From: Lederbergia lenta NBRC 16444 | GTDB taxonomy: Bacteria; Bacillota; Bacilli; Bacillales; Bacillaceae_C | DNA length: 64,000 nucleotides | Assembly: GCF_001591545.1 (NCBI RefSeq) | Contig: NZ_BCVC01000002.1 | Span: 1 to 64,000, forward strand | Direction of reading: 5' to 3' | Shown here: piece after piece, positions 27,111-36,479 of the stretch | Numbering within the stretch: position 1 is the first letter of the stretch | Layout: every line of letters starts with the position of its first letter | Program-made: the position numbers and the translations under genes | The notes under the pieces: model-generated | Database searches by the model: none | What the model saw: only the letters and a program-made list of their open reading frames with translations | What the model was told of the DNA's origin: nothing

Positions 27111-27283
27111 AGTACGTGGAGGATTATATAACTGCTGCATTGGATAATCATATGAAAAAGCGTATAGCATTTGTGCGCGATGATTAAATAGTGGTGATGG
27201 GCAATGAGTAAATTGTTGAATAGGGTTCACATGGCGAACGAATAACACAAAACGGGCTATAGAGAAATCCCTAGGAGAAATAA

Positions 27284-27463
27284 ATGAAAGCATTGCAATC
27301 TGAAGAATTATTAAAAATGCATCTTTTCTTCAAAATGAAACTGAGAATTCAGGTCATAATCATAGGAATGAAGTGCACGAGTGATGATTATCAAAGAGGC
27401 TTTACTTTATCGCCAGATATGCAATCGACGATATCGGTTTTTATACTAATTAAATATGCATAA
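27284..27463 (+). CDS. possible small protein, 59 residues, unknown
   Basis: An ATG with TAGGAGAAATAA upstream opens 59 residues that end five bases before a strong terminator. The protein starts MKALQSEELLKMHLFFK; no domain was recognised. In the neighbouring frame there are protein-like fragments broken by stops (GEINESIAI, NASFLQNETENSGHNHRNEVHE), so the whole stretch 27111-27463 may instead be the decayed end of a larger gene. Function unknown; the reading frame itself is uncertain. Confidence 0.22.
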   Translation: MKALQSEELLKMHLFFKMKLRIQVIIIGMKCTSDDYQRGFTLSPDMQSTISVFILIKYA

Positions 27464-27467
27464 CAAG

Positions 27468-27510
27468 AAAATGTGAGTCTCCCTTCTGAATAGTGGGAGA
27501 CTCACATTTT
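27468..27510. terminator. bidirectional terminator
   Basis: aaaatgtgagtctccc pairs with gggagactcacatttt. It serves the binding-protein operon from the left and the zinc-ribbon gene from the right, whose stop codon it overlaps. Confidence 0.85.
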
Positions 27511-29299
27511 ATATTTCCTTCGTTTCCATCAGCTCGTATAATTTTAAACTTCCGTTCATATTTTTAATTTTACTTTTCGTTCTGTATGATCTATCTTTTG
27601 AAGAGTCTGGAGTAATAATAGTGAACTTTTCTATCGTTACTACTTCCCATGTATTGTCATCTATTTTTTTCGATGATTCTACAGTGGTGGAGAGAAGCTC
27701 TTCTGTAATACCTTTCGTTTCTAAGTAATCGATATAGTCATCTTGTTCTTTCGCCCTTGGTGCTCCAGGGACGATATAATCTTCCACGATGGAGAAATCA
27801 CGCGCATTGATCGAGTCTACACTTTTTTCATTATACATCAGCATGAATGACGCAATGTCTTCATCAGTAATTGTTATTGGCGTAATGGTAGCTGAATACA
27901 ATTTTTGTGAACCTTTCATCGTTTTTGTCGGTTCAAAGTCATTGTACCAGGAGCCGACATCCGCACTATCATGGACTAACCACGCTTTGGTTTTTGTATC
28001 ATATTGTAATTCTACTTCACAATAATCGATTCTGTCCTCTAAGTCTGCTTCTTCGTCAGCATCGTGAAAATCCGCTAAAAAGTGAAAATTTGCTGGAACA
28101 ATAACAGTAGGTTTCTTTGCATCCTCATCAAAAGATAAATCATCGAAGTTAAGATCGATAGATTCCAATTTCCCGGAAAAAAGATCTTGATAATCTTTGT
28201 AGGATGAAAAATTAGATTTAAAAATTTCTTTTAATTCATGTGTGGCGGTAGTAAACTTTTTCACGTCATAAGCGGCATGGGCTTGTACATATTCTTCACC
28301 GTACTTTAAAATTACGTCTGCCAATTCATCTGTAAGTTTTTCATTTACAGTTTCAGGATAAATTTCATGATAGCTATCAGTCATTTTTACACTGTCAGAT
28401 TTAACCTTTCCCCACTGTGTTTCAACCATTGGTATAATAGCGACAGACCCATCTAAAGCTAAAGGTCCTAGTTTTTCAATTCTTAAATCTTTATTAAATT
28501 TAATGTTTTTTCCATTGATTTCAATGGAGGCATTTGTGATAGGTGTATTCTTTTCATTAAAAAGTTCTAATGTTACATAGTCTGCCTCTAAATCAACTTC
28601 ATGGGTTACCCATTCATCATATTCATTAACGACGTGTACTTTCTCTTTTGCATTTACTTCTGTATACTCACCACTAAATTTACTCTCTAGTTCATAAATT
28701 CCGGGAGCCATCGGTCCATAAACGACACGTAGTTCCTCGCTTTCTCTGATAGGGAATTCCTTGCCGTTCATAGTGATGTCAATATCTTCAAATGGTAGGT
28801 CTAAATCGATGTATTGAGATTTCAATGCGATACTATGTCGTTTAAATAGCCCAAGAAATTTTCCGTTTTCTACGATTCGGAAAAGATGCTCATCTGATGA
28901 AAATTCTGCTGGCGCGATGGAATGTAGTTGCTCGTTGATATATTCAATTTCTTTATTAGCCAGCGTAAGCAAAGCGGTTGCTTCTGCTTTTGAAATAAAA
29001 GATCCATTACTGTTAATCGCTGTTTTTTGTAGCTTAGCTTTATCCCTGTCTTTTATTGCAGTAACAAATCGCTTCGCCGTTTTTTCTGGTGAGGCATAGG
29101 AATTACCCCACATATAAAATGCACTAAATAGGATAAGGATGGCAGCTATAATACTTGTGATTAGTTTTTGTTTTTTTGTAAAAGGCTTTTTACTATTATC
29201 TCGTTTGACTGTACTCGTCTTTAGTGGCGTCCCGCACTCTGTACAGATAAGATCTGTCTCATTTATTGGCTTTCCGCATTCTTGGCAAAATCTATTCAT
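27509..29299 (-). CDS. zinc-ribbon membrane protein, TcaA/YvbJ-like
   Basis: 596 residues. The N-terminus is a zinc ribbon (Cys5, Cys8, Cys19, Cys22), followed by a basic stretch and one membrane helix (about 44-65). A long extracellular part made of several TcaA-type beta domains follows, with an NTF2-like C-terminal region (about 485-596). The layout matches B. subtilis YvbJ and Staphylococcus aureus TcaA, which affects glycopeptide susceptibility. The exact role is unknown; envelope stress or cell-wall work is likely (inference). The ATG is at 29299 on the minus strand. It lies 43 bases from the next zinc-ribbon gene in the same direction, so the two probably form an operon. Confidence 0.82.
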   Translation of the reverse strand: MNRFCQECGKPINETDLICTECGTPLKTSTVKRDNSKKPFTKKQKLITSIIAAILILFSAFYMWGNSYASPEKTAKRFVTAIKDRDKAKLQKTAINSNGSFISKAEATALLTLANKEIEYINEQLHSIAPAEFSSDEHLFRIVENGKFLGLFKRHSIALKSQYIDLDLPFEDIDITMNGKEFPIRESEELRVVYGPMAPGIYELESKFSGEYTEVNAKEKVHVVNEYDEWVTHEVDLEADYVTLELFNEKNTPITNASIEINGKNIKFNKDLRIEKLGPLALDGSVAIIPMVETQWGKVKSDSVKMTDSYHEIYPETVNEKLTDELADVILKYGEEYVQAHAAYDVKKFTTATHELKEIFKSNFSSYKDYQDLFSGKLESIDLNFDDLSFDEDAKKPTVIVPANFHFLADFHDADEEADLEDRIDYCEVELQYDTKTKAWLVHDSADVGSWYNDFEPTKTMKGSQKLYSATITPITITDEDIASFMLMYNEKSVDSINARDFSIVEDYIVPGAPRAKEQDDYIDYLETKGITEELLSTTVESSKKIDDNTWEVVTIEKFTIITPDSSKDRSYRTKSKIKNMNGSLKLYELMETKEI

Positions 29300-29342
29300 A
29301 AAGAAACCTCACTTATTTATATTAAAAGGATCATACATGGTA

Positions 29343-30173
29343 TTAGAATAATGGTAAATCGTCCAATATTTCACCGACAATTGAATCCATCATGATCCCG
29401 GTGAAAATGGAAAATAGTATTCCAAATAAAACGATATAAATAATAAAAGCATATAAAGGATCTATTAAAGAAGATTTTTGTGCTAAATATTTTCCGACAA
29501 TGTACAGCGGTAATATAATAATAGAAAACAGGAGGACGATACTTAACAGTGCGTTACCTGCCACATATGATTTTAATAAGATTAAGATAAAGGAAATAAC
29601 TAAAAGAAGGATGAAAGGTATTAAATGAGTTCCATAGTGACTGACTATTTCTTTATATGTGTAGCCTGGTCCGAAAAATTTTCCGATAATAAACAAAGAA
29701 AACGTAACTAGTATCATACAAATAATTGTAAAAATAAACACACTTCCAAACGCAGTGAAAAAGGTAGGTCCAGCGTATTCCTTCATCAATAAACTTCCGT
29801 ATGAACCAAAGGTGGAACGAGCGACACTTTGAACAAAACTATATAAAATTATTCCGATAAGAAAGGCGAAAATACCAATGGATATCACTCCATTAACAAA
29901 TTCTTGCTGTTGATTTTCGAAAATACGTGCTGGTTGTTTCATATAATGTGTGAAGTAACTCCAATATTTCTTCGATGTATCTTTTACCTTTTCAATGTGA
30001 ACATTTGGCTGTGTAGGTTGAGCTACATGGTCTCCTGTGGCTGCAGATTGTTGTGTGGCTGTAGTCACGGTTTCAGCTGATATTTTTTCTGCGTCTTGAT
30101 CGACTAATTTGTTTCCACATTTTCCGCAGAAATTTCCTGTGTTTTGTTCATGTTGACAACTTGTACAAATCAT
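29343..30173 (-). CDS. zinc-ribbon protein with Yip1-like membrane domain
   Basis: About 276 residues. A short zinc ribbon (CTSC, then CGKC) comes first, followed by a Thr/Gln-rich linker and five to six membrane helices (from about residue 90 to the end) of the Yip1/DUF6574-like kind. Function unknown. On the minus strand GGAGG is two bases before an ATG at 30179 and eight before a second ATG at 30173; the second spacing is better, so I use 30173. It is the first gene of a two-gene operon with the TcaA-like protein, and the shared zinc-ribbon-plus-membrane plan suggests joint function. Confidence 0.78.
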   Translation of the reverse strand: MICTSCQHEQNTGNFCGKCGNKLVDQDAEKISAETVTTATQQSAATGDHVAQPTQPNVHIEKVKDTSKKYWSYFTHYMKQPARIFENQQQEFVNGVISIGIFAFLIGIILYSFVQSVARSTFGSYGSLLMKEYAGPTFFTAFGSVFIFTIICMILVTFSLFIIGKFFGPGYTYKEIVSHYGTHLIPFILLLVISFILILLKSYVAGNALLSIVLLFSIIILPLYIVGKYLAQKSSLIDPLYAFIIYIVLFGILFSIFTGIMMDSIVGEILDDLPLF

Positions 30174-30179
30174 CTTCAT

Positions 30180-31049
30180 TACCTCCGCTTTCTCTCACTG
30201 TGTCTATCATATTGATTTGATAATCGTTTTATTTCGTTTAACTTGATTGTATATTCTTTCATACGTTCATAATTGGTGACTTCGCCTTTATGATTCGTAA
30301 AAACAAATCATTCTTATGTCGTTACGATTATGTCTTCTTTTAATAATGTAAAAATAATGGCATATCTTGACTTGTTCTATAAGCCACATAGAATGCTGGT
30401 TTGTATGTAACGTTTTTGGGAAAATCTAGCTTTACAAAAAAAGAGTCTTGATCTTCGTTGATCAAGGCGTGATAAAAAGCATTCAATTTTTATCAGGTGC
30501 TGTTATATGTTTCATCGTGAAATGTGTAAAACGATGAAACTTGTAATGAGGCTTATCTTTTTTCGTAAAGTTAAGGCTTAATTCTGCTTTGTGATTGAAT
30601 GTTTGCTAGGACTATTATGCTAGCAATGTCAAAAGCGGTCCCGCATTCAGGGGCAGAATCTTTCCTCTTGGTGCAATTTTGTTACGGACTGCATGCAGAA
30701 CTTATCTTCCGTTATACATACACCTTCTTTCAAAATGATTGTTTTTAGATATATAATTCTCCTTTATCCCATTATATTTATTAAATTCTATCATATATTT
30801 ATGTAAAAGTGCTGAAAAAGTAGTTATAAAGATTTAGGTTTTATTACCTATTGTGAAGCCGCTGTAAAATAGTTAATTCAAAGAGTGACTAATATATCCA
30901 TTCATATCGAAATAGTTATATAGACCTGATTGTAATTTAATACATAATAAAAGAAAAAAGGCCTATGTATGATAGGGATTTATAAATATCGAGTGAACGA
31001 AACCTAGATTCATTACAATCGTATAAAAGATAGTATAGGAGGAGATCGT
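30180..31049. other. 870-base gap without a recognisable gene
   Basis: All frames are short. Two hairpins lie at 30447-30466 (cttgatc/gatcaag, with A7 on its left, so a terminator only if read leftward) and 30470-30494 (tgataaaaa/tttttatca). The right end must hold the promoter of the VWA gene. The divergent genes leave room for a small RNA, but none is identified. Confidence 0.4.
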
Positions 31050-32429
31050 GTGAGAAGGATGCTTAGTGTAATCTTTTTAGCATTGCTGGTGGCTGGTTGT
31101 TCGCAAGGTTCCACACCAAAACCGGTAGGAAAAGAGAAAGTGATGGAAAATAAAGTGGAAGAAAAAGGAGAAGACGAAACAAAGATATTGAATCAAGTCC
31201 AAGTTCCGACTTCGATAGAAGAACTACGTGAAACAGAGCCTGGCATATTAACAAGCGATTTTGAGAATGAAACGAGCGTATTTGCGGCGATTGATCCATT
31301 AGAAGGAATCGAGAAGCAGTGGGTTGCTGAATTGAAAAAGATGCCGAAAGAAGCTGACATTGAATTATGGATGAAGGCGCTCGTATACTATTTGGGTAAT
31401 AATGCATATCAAAAAACGGTAGGTGATCTTGTTGAATTTGAGCCGAATTTTCCAGAAGCATTATTACCAGAACCAGAAACAATAACTAGAGATGATAAGA
31501 CAAAGAAGGAATCACCAGATAAAGCAATCATTTTATTGGATGCGAGCTCAAGTATGTTACTTGATGTGGATGGAAAACAGAAAATGAAGATCGCAAAAGA
31601 TGCGGTTTTGAATTTTGGTAAAACAATTGGTGCGAACAGTGAATTATCTTTATACATTTATGGACATGCGGGTACACAAAATGAGGAAGATATGACTTTA
31701 TCTTGTTCGCAAATTGATGAAATTTATGATAGATCGAAGTACGAAGAGAAATCATTTGTAAAAGCTGTGAATGAAGTAGAGGCGAAAGGGTGGACACCGT
31801 TGGCAGAAGCAATTAAAACTGCTCATGCGGATAATGAAAAATATGAAGGAAACCTCACTCTTTATATAGTGAGTGATGGAATGGAAACATGTGAAGGAGA
31901 TCCGATTGCCGAAGCGAAGGCATTTGCAGGTAATTTAGAAAAACGCCATGTTAATATTATTGGTTTTGATGTTGATGCAGATAGTGAAACACAATTAAAG
32001 GAAGTAGCTGCCGCCGGAAATGGAGAGTATTTAAAGGCGGATAGTGCGGAGGAATTACAAGGATCGATTACAAAAAAATGGGTGCCAAGTGACTTTGATA
32101 TAGCAATGAAATCCCTACAGTCTCCGAAAAATTCATTTGCTTTAAGTTTTCAACGTCTGGAAGTAGATAAGATGGCAGTACTCATTCAGCATGCGATCTC
32201 AACAGAAAATCGCCGTTTTAATGAGGCAATCCGCATGGCGAAATCTGAAGCGGTCATTACAGATGAGCAGGAAGTGACATTACAAAAAGAGATTGACCGT
32301 CATAAAGAGTTATTACTGCAGTTGAAAGATACTTTGCAAGCAGAAAAACAACAATCAATTGAAGATGAAGTGAAACGGATTGATGGAAAAATAGAAGATT
32401 GGACAAAACGGATGGAAGATTTAAAATAG
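31050..32429 (+). CDS. VWA-domain lipoprotein
   Basis: 459 residues. The lipoprotein signal ends LVAGC with Cys17 lipidated. A Lys/Glu-rich linker follows, then a von Willebrand factor A domain (about 157-345) with the metal-ion-dependent adhesion motif DASSS at 164-168 and the later Thr/Asp positions (GWTPL, SDGMETC). The last 100 residues are a charged coiled coil. It is anchored outside the membrane and probably binds a protein partner through Mg2+. Similar secreted VWA proteins in B. subtilis (YwmC/YwmD) are much shorter. The GTG start follows AGGAGGAGATC. Single gene with its own terminator. Confidence 0.85.
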   Translation: MRRMLSVIFLALLVAGCSQGSTPKPVGKEKVMENKVEEKGEDETKILNQVQVPTSIEELRETEPGILTSDFENETSVFAAIDPLEGIEKQWVAELKKMPKEADIELWMKALVYYLGNNAYQKTVGDLVEFEPNFPEALLPEPETITRDDKTKKESPDKAIILLDASSSMLLDVDGKQKMKIAKDAVLNFGKTIGANSELSLYIYGHAGTQNEEDMTLSCSQIDEIYDRSKYEEKSFVKAVNEVEAKGWTPLAEAIKTAHADNEKYEGNLTLYIVSDGMETCEGDPIAEAKAFAGNLEKRHVNIIGFDVDADSETQLKEVAAAGNGEYLKADSAEELQGSITKKWVPSDFDIAMKSLQSPKNSFALSFQRLEVDKMAVLIQHAISTENRRFNEAIRMAKSEAVITDEQEVTLQKEIDRHKELLLQLKDTLQAEKQQSIEDEVKRIDGKIEDWTKRMEDLK

Positions 32430-32435
32430 GAAACA

Positions 32436-32463
32436 AGGCTGGTGCATACACCGGCTTTTTTCT
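32436..32463 (+). terminator. Rho-independent terminator
   Basis: aaggctggtg pairs with caccggctt, followed by tttttt, seven bases after the VWA gene. Confidence 0.8.
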
Positions 32464-32495
32464 GTTTCATTCTATAGTTAACTATAGAATGAAAC
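32464..32495. repeat. perfect 32-base palindrome
   Basis: The arm GTTTCATTCTATAGTT (32464-32479) is followed at once by its exact reverse complement. It directly abuts the T tract of the terminator. It could be a second hairpin or a dimeric protein-binding site. Confidence 0.75.
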
Positions 32496-32608
32496 AAGAG
32501 GAATTAAATGAACGAGTAATTAATTCATATAGATTTACAATCCAGCAAGGACTATCAAAATCAAAGATAATTGCTTTACTCACATTAGTTTTCCTCTTTT
32601 ATGTATGA
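32489..32608 (+). CDS. possible small or truncated protein, 39 residues
   Basis: Begins MKQEELNERVINSYR; the ATG lies inside the palindrome and has no clear ribosome site. The first residues resemble the start of a family of small Bacillus proteins of unknown function (weak, from memory), and the remainder turns hydrophobic, which would fit a frameshifted remnant. Low confidence. Confidence 0.18.
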   Translation: MKQEELNERVINSYRFTIQQGLSKSKIIALLTLVFLFYV

Positions 32609-32704
32609 TAAATATAGTTTATCATGTTTGTTAAGACAGGGGATGCTTCTTCTTCAAACGAAAAACCAAAATGAAAACGATTTATTAAATGAGGAGTGAA
32701 TATA

Positions 32705-33319
32705 ATGGAAAAGTGGCTTGAATGGTCCAAAAGAATTCAGTCTATTGCTCAGGCGGGTATTGCCTTTTCTAAAGATGTGTATGATATTGAGCGCTTTGAG
32801 GAGCTTAGAAAAATAAGTTTGGAAATTATGGCGGAGCACACGGAAGTTGAAATGGAAAAGCTTACGGAGTTATTTGCTAATGAAACAGGTTATCAAACGC
32901 CTAAAGTAGATGTTCGAGCAGTTATTTTTCAAGATAATAAAATTCTGATGGTACGTGAAAATTATGATCAGCATTGGGCGCTACCTGGAGGATTTTGTGA
33001 TATTGGTATTTCTCCATCAGAAAACGTCGTGAAAGAAGTCAAGGAGGAGTCAGGGTATGAGGTTGTTTCGAAAAGAATATTGGCACTTCTTGATTCGTAC
33101 AAACACCCGCATCCGCCGCAAGCCTATCATTATTATAAAATATTTATTCTATGTGAAATTATCGGTGGGAAGGCAGATATTGGTGTAGAAACAAATGATA
33201 TTGGGTTTTTCGCAAAAGATGAGCTGCCACCATTATCGCAAAATCGAAATACAGAAACTCAAATGGATTTATTGTTTCAATTTTTAGAAGATCCTCTTAA
33301 AGAAACGATATTTGACTAG
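32705..33319 (+). CDS. Nudix hydrolase with N-terminal helical domain
   Basis: 204 residues. An N-terminal helical domain (1-62) of the type found in ADP-ribose-pyrophosphatase-like Nudix proteins precedes the Nudix fold. The Nudix box lies at 96-118: it keeps Gly96, Glu111, Glu114, Glu115 and Gly117, but position 102, normally Glu, is Ile, and position 110, normally Arg, is Lys. The metal-binding Glu pair is intact, so hydrolysis of a nucleoside-diphosphate-linked substrate is likely. Start at 32705, eight bases after GAGGAG; a GTG at 32696 is too close. The next gene, a sensor kinase, begins 34 bases downstream; functional linkage is unclear. Confidence 0.85.
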   Translation: MEKWLEWSKRIQSIAQAGIAFSKDVYDIERFEELRKISLEIMAEHTEVEMEKLTELFANETGYQTPKVDVRAVIFQDNKILMVRENYDQHWALPGGFCDIGISPSENVVKEVKEESGYEVVSKRILALLDSYKHPHPPQAYHYYKIFILCEIIGGKADIGVETNDIGFFAKDELPPLSQNRNTETQMDLLFQFLEDPLKETIFD

Positions 33320-33352
33320 CAAGATTCATGACAAATGAAGCTGGTGATATAA

Positions 33353-35128
33353 ATGATAAAAAAGTTAATGAGTTTAAAGCTTCATACAAAATTGATGCTG
33401 TTTTTTTCGGCAATCACACTTATACCTCTCCTGTTTTTGGGGATATTTACTTATCAAGTTTCTTCTAAAATGGTGAAGGAACAAGTGAGTAAAGGGATCA
33501 TGGGAAAATTAACACAGATTAATAAAAATCTAGCTTTTTTTTCTCGGGATATTGAACAGTTAAGTAATTATATTTATCGTTCTGATGTGGTACATAGTGT
33601 GTTAGAAAAGCCGGAATCGCGAACGAATTTAGAAAAGTATCAGGACTTCAAACAAATAGAAACGTTATTTGACTCTGTTTTAGGTACAAAAACATGGGAT
33701 ATCAATCTATATATTCTTGGTTTTAATGGCGATCGTTATTTTACAGGAGATTATTTACCATTAGAATATAGCGATATTCAAGCAAATTGGGGCATATTTA
33801 GAAAGGCAGAAGAAGGAAAGGGGGCAGCAGTATGGGATACGCATTATACGATTAAGCATACTGGTGAGCAGGAGGTGGTACTGCGTGTTGGAAGATTAAT
33901 CAAAAGTCCTCAAAATGAAGAGACCATTGGTTATCTGGTGATTGATATATTAGAAACTTCGATTGCGGAGCTCTATCAATCTGACTATGAAGATACACAA
34001 AATCAGCTATTCCTCTTAGATGCAGAAGGGTATGTTATTTCAGGCTTTCCAAGCAAGACCACGATTGGTACGAGAATGCGCCATGAGTCTATGGATAATA
34101 TTATGGGTAGCCAAAGTGGCTTTTTTGATACAAATTGGAATGAGAAAAAATATATTACTATTTTTGATACGAATGAAGAAACCAATTATAAAATTGCGAC
34201 CTTTTTACCGGAGAACAATATTGTGAAAAGTGGTCGTTCCATTAGATTTTTAACCATATTATTAATTATTATCGGTTTTATTGTAGCTGTTTGGCTATCT
34301 TATTTTTTCTCGCTTACTATTACAACACCAGTCAACAGATTAAATAAGATCATGAAAAAAGTAGAGAGCGGAAATCTAGATGTTCGTTTTCAAGCAAAAT
34401 TCCAAGATGAAATTAGTGATCTTGGACGAAATTTTAATAAAATGATTATTAAACTGAAAACCTCTATTAAGGATAGCCTAGAAAAAAAGAACCGTCTGCA
34501 GAAAGCTGAAATACAAACATTACGCGCACAAATCAATCCTCACTTTCTCTATAATACACTGGAAACGATGAGCGCCATTGCAAAGATCAAAGGGGTGCGA
34601 ACGATTAGCGAATTAGCTATTTCCTTAGGAGAAATGATGCGTTATTCCATTAAAAAAGATAGTGAACTTGTGCGATTAGAGGAAGATTTATCATTACTAG
34701 AACGTTATTTATATATACAGGAAGTCAGATTTCGCGAAAAAATCACTATTATTTTTACCGTAGATGAATCAACGAAACACTTATTTATTCCTCCGTTGCT
34801 AATTCAGCCAATTGTAGAAAATGCGATTATTCATGGATTGGAAACAAAGGTGGGCAAAGGAAAACTATTGATTCGTATTTTTTCTCGGAATGCTTTTTTA
34901 TATGTGGAGATTAAGGATGATGGGATTGGCATGAGTGTAGAGAAATTAGCATATGTAAATAGACTACTTCATCACACAGAGACAGCAGGAGAATCGGGAA
35001 TTGGTTTGGAAAATGTGATGAAAAGGATATCGTTATACTTCGGAGATAATTATGGATTAACGGTTGATAGTGAGAAGGATACTGGAACAACCATTATAAT
35101 GAAATTACCGATACTGAAGGAGAAATGA
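33353..35128 (+). CDS. sensor histidine kinase, YesM/HptS type
   Basis: 591 residues: TM1 (about 15-37), an extracellular Cache-like sensor, TM2 (about 298-320), HAMP, then the His_kinase domain with the phospho-acceptor His397 in INPHFLYN and a GHKL ATPase domain (NAIIHGLE, DDGIGM, GIGLENV). It phosphorylates the regulator encoded next; the stop codon overlaps that start (ATGA). Kinases of this group usually control carbohydrate transport and work with AraC-type regulators. The following transporter binding protein resembles the partner in S. aureus HptRSA, so hexose-phosphate sensing is possible (inference). Confidence 0.9.
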   Translation: MIKKLMSLKLHTKLMLFFSAITLIPLLFLGIFTYQVSSKMVKEQVSKGIMGKLTQINKNLAFFSRDIEQLSNYIYRSDVVHSVLEKPESRTNLEKYQDFKQIETLFDSVLGTKTWDINLYILGFNGDRYFTGDYLPLEYSDIQANWGIFRKAEEGKGAAVWDTHYTIKHTGEQEVVLRVGRLIKSPQNEETIGYLVIDILETSIAELYQSDYEDTQNQLFLLDAEGYVISGFPSKTTIGTRMRHESMDNIMGSQSGFFDTNWNEKKYITIFDTNEETNYKIATFLPENNIVKSGRSIRFLTILLIIIGFIVAVWLSYFFSLTITTPVNRLNKIMKKVESGNLDVRFQAKFQDEISDLGRNFNKMIIKLKTSIKDSLEKKNRLQKAEIQTLRAQINPHFLYNTLETMSAIAKIKGVRTISELAISLGEMMRYSIKKDSELVRLEEDLSLLERYLYIQEVRFREKITIIFTVDESTKHLFIPPLLIQPIVENAIIHGLETKVGKGKLLIRIFSRNAFLYVEIKDDGIGMSVEKLAYVNRLLHHTETAGESGIGLENVMKRISLYFGDNYGLTVDSEKDTGTTIIMKLPILKEK

Positions 35129-36228
35129 TCATGATGAGGATGGTTATTGCTGATGATGAATGGCTGATCCGAGAAAGTCTTCGTTGTGGTATTAATTGGG
35201 AGGAAAAGGGGATTGATGTAGTCGGTATGGCAGCTGACGGTTTGGAGGCACTTGAATTAGTAAAAAAAGCTATGCCCCATATTTTGTTAACAGATATTAG
35301 AATGCCTGGGATTGATGGGATTGAATTAATTCAGCAAGCAAAAGAACTAGCTCCTCGTTTGAAGACGATTATTATTTCAGGATTTGGAGAGTTTGAGTAT
35401 GCACAAAGTGCACTCAAAATTGGTGCGAATGATTATATATTAAAACCAATTGTTGAGGATGAATTAATTCAGATTGTGGAACGGCTATTACTCGATGTGA
35501 AAAAGGAAGAAAGTGAACAGCTCACTCATTATCTTTTCAAAGTTATCCAAGGAGAGATCAAGTATGATCATACTAAATTCGAACAATTATTAGCAAAGGG
35601 TGAGTATGCATTTATTTGTTGGAAAAGTGAACAAGCTGTTCAGATTCCGGTAATAGATGGCGTGCATCCTCTATTAGCTCAATCCTGTGAAGGAATTATA
35701 TTTGTGGAAGAAGCAAATATAAAAAAGACTTATTTTAACCAATTGCATGAGTTATTTACCGAAAGAGGCATAGTAGGTGGTTGTAGTTCTATTTCCAGCC
35801 ACCCCGAAGATTTTCATCATTTATATAAGCAGGCGTTGACGATTAAAAGTCAACATACATTAAGCGAAATAAAAGGAGGATTATATACGGAACATGCTTC
35901 ACCGATTAACGTGGAAGAAGTTATTCAATATATTAAAGACAATTACCGAGAAGCGATCTCTTTACAAGACCTTGCTAATAGTTATTATATATCCGATAGC
36001 TATTTTAGTAGGATTTTCAAGCAGCATACAGGGAAAAATTTTATTGAATATGTAACAGATTTTCGGATAACAAAGGCAAAGGATTTATTAGTATATTCAT
36101 CGCTAAAAACGAATGAGGTCAGTACCTCAGTAGGTTATTTGGATCAACGTTATTTCAGTCAAATATTTAAAAGGCATACTGGGATGACGCCATCTTCTTA
36201 TAAGAAAAAACATAGAGATGTTCATTAA
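35125..36228 (+). CDS. response regulator with AraC output, YesN/HptR type
   Basis: 367 residues. The receiver domain (about 5-125) has acidic pocket DD(10-11), phospho-acceptor Asp57 in LLTDIRMPG and Lys107 region in YILKPI. A variable middle follows, then an AraC/XylS double helix-turn-helix (about 262-365, with YYISDSYFSRIFKQHTGKN and ending TPSSYKKKH). It is activated by the upstream kinase, with which it overlaps by four bases. Several ATG codons (35125, 35131, 35134) could serve as start. The likely target is the transporter operon that begins 280 bases downstream. Confidence 0.9.
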   Translation: MIMMRMVIADDEWLIRESLRCGINWEEKGIDVVGMAADGLEALELVKKAMPHILLTDIRMPGIDGIELIQQAKELAPRLKTIIISGFGEFEYAQSALKIGANDYILKPIVEDELIQIVERLLLDVKKEESEQLTHYLFKVIQGEIKYDHTKFEQLLAKGEYAFICWKSEQAVQIPVIDGVHPLLAQSCEGIIFVEEANIKKTYFNQLHELFTERGIVGGCSSISSHPEDFHHLYKQALTIKSQHTLSEIKGGLYTEHASPINVEEVIQYIKDNYREAISLQDLANSYYISDSYFSRIFKQHTGKNFIEYVTDFRITKAKDLLVYSSLKTNEVSTSVGYLDQRYFSQIFKRHTGMTPSSYKKKHRDVH

Positions 36229-36249
36229 TTTGAACGTCTTTTTTATTTT
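36212..36249 (+). terminator. Rho-independent terminator
   Basis: agatgttca pairs with tgaacgtct (one G-U), followed by tttttatttt, overlapping the end of the response-regulator gene. The transporter genes are therefore a separate unit. Confidence 0.75.
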
Positions 36250-36449
36250 AGGGGACGAGATGATATATTAATCTTTCCATTTTACTTATTGTCTCCAGTT
36301 CGCAGAGACAAGCAAAGTCAAAATTCTCCTACAATGAGTCAATAAATTCTAATGTTCCTTACTTCATATCAGTGGGGCCTTATTTGTACGAGGAGCGTTT
36401 CTGCTATACTGTCATGAAATAATTTAAACATTTAAGAAATTACGTCCCG

Positions 36450-36479
36450 TTGTAATCGCTTTCTGTATGCGGATATAAT
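36450..36479 (+). promoter_or_regulatory. sigma-A promoter overlapped by a cre site (CcpA)
   Basis: TTGTAATCGCTTTCT at 36450-36464 matches the Bacillus cre consensus WTGNAANCGNWNNCW at every fixed position. It overlaps a -35 (TTGTAA, 36450-36455); TATAAT at 36474-36479 follows after 18 bases. The arrangement predicts catabolite repression of the transporter operon. Confidence 0.7.
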
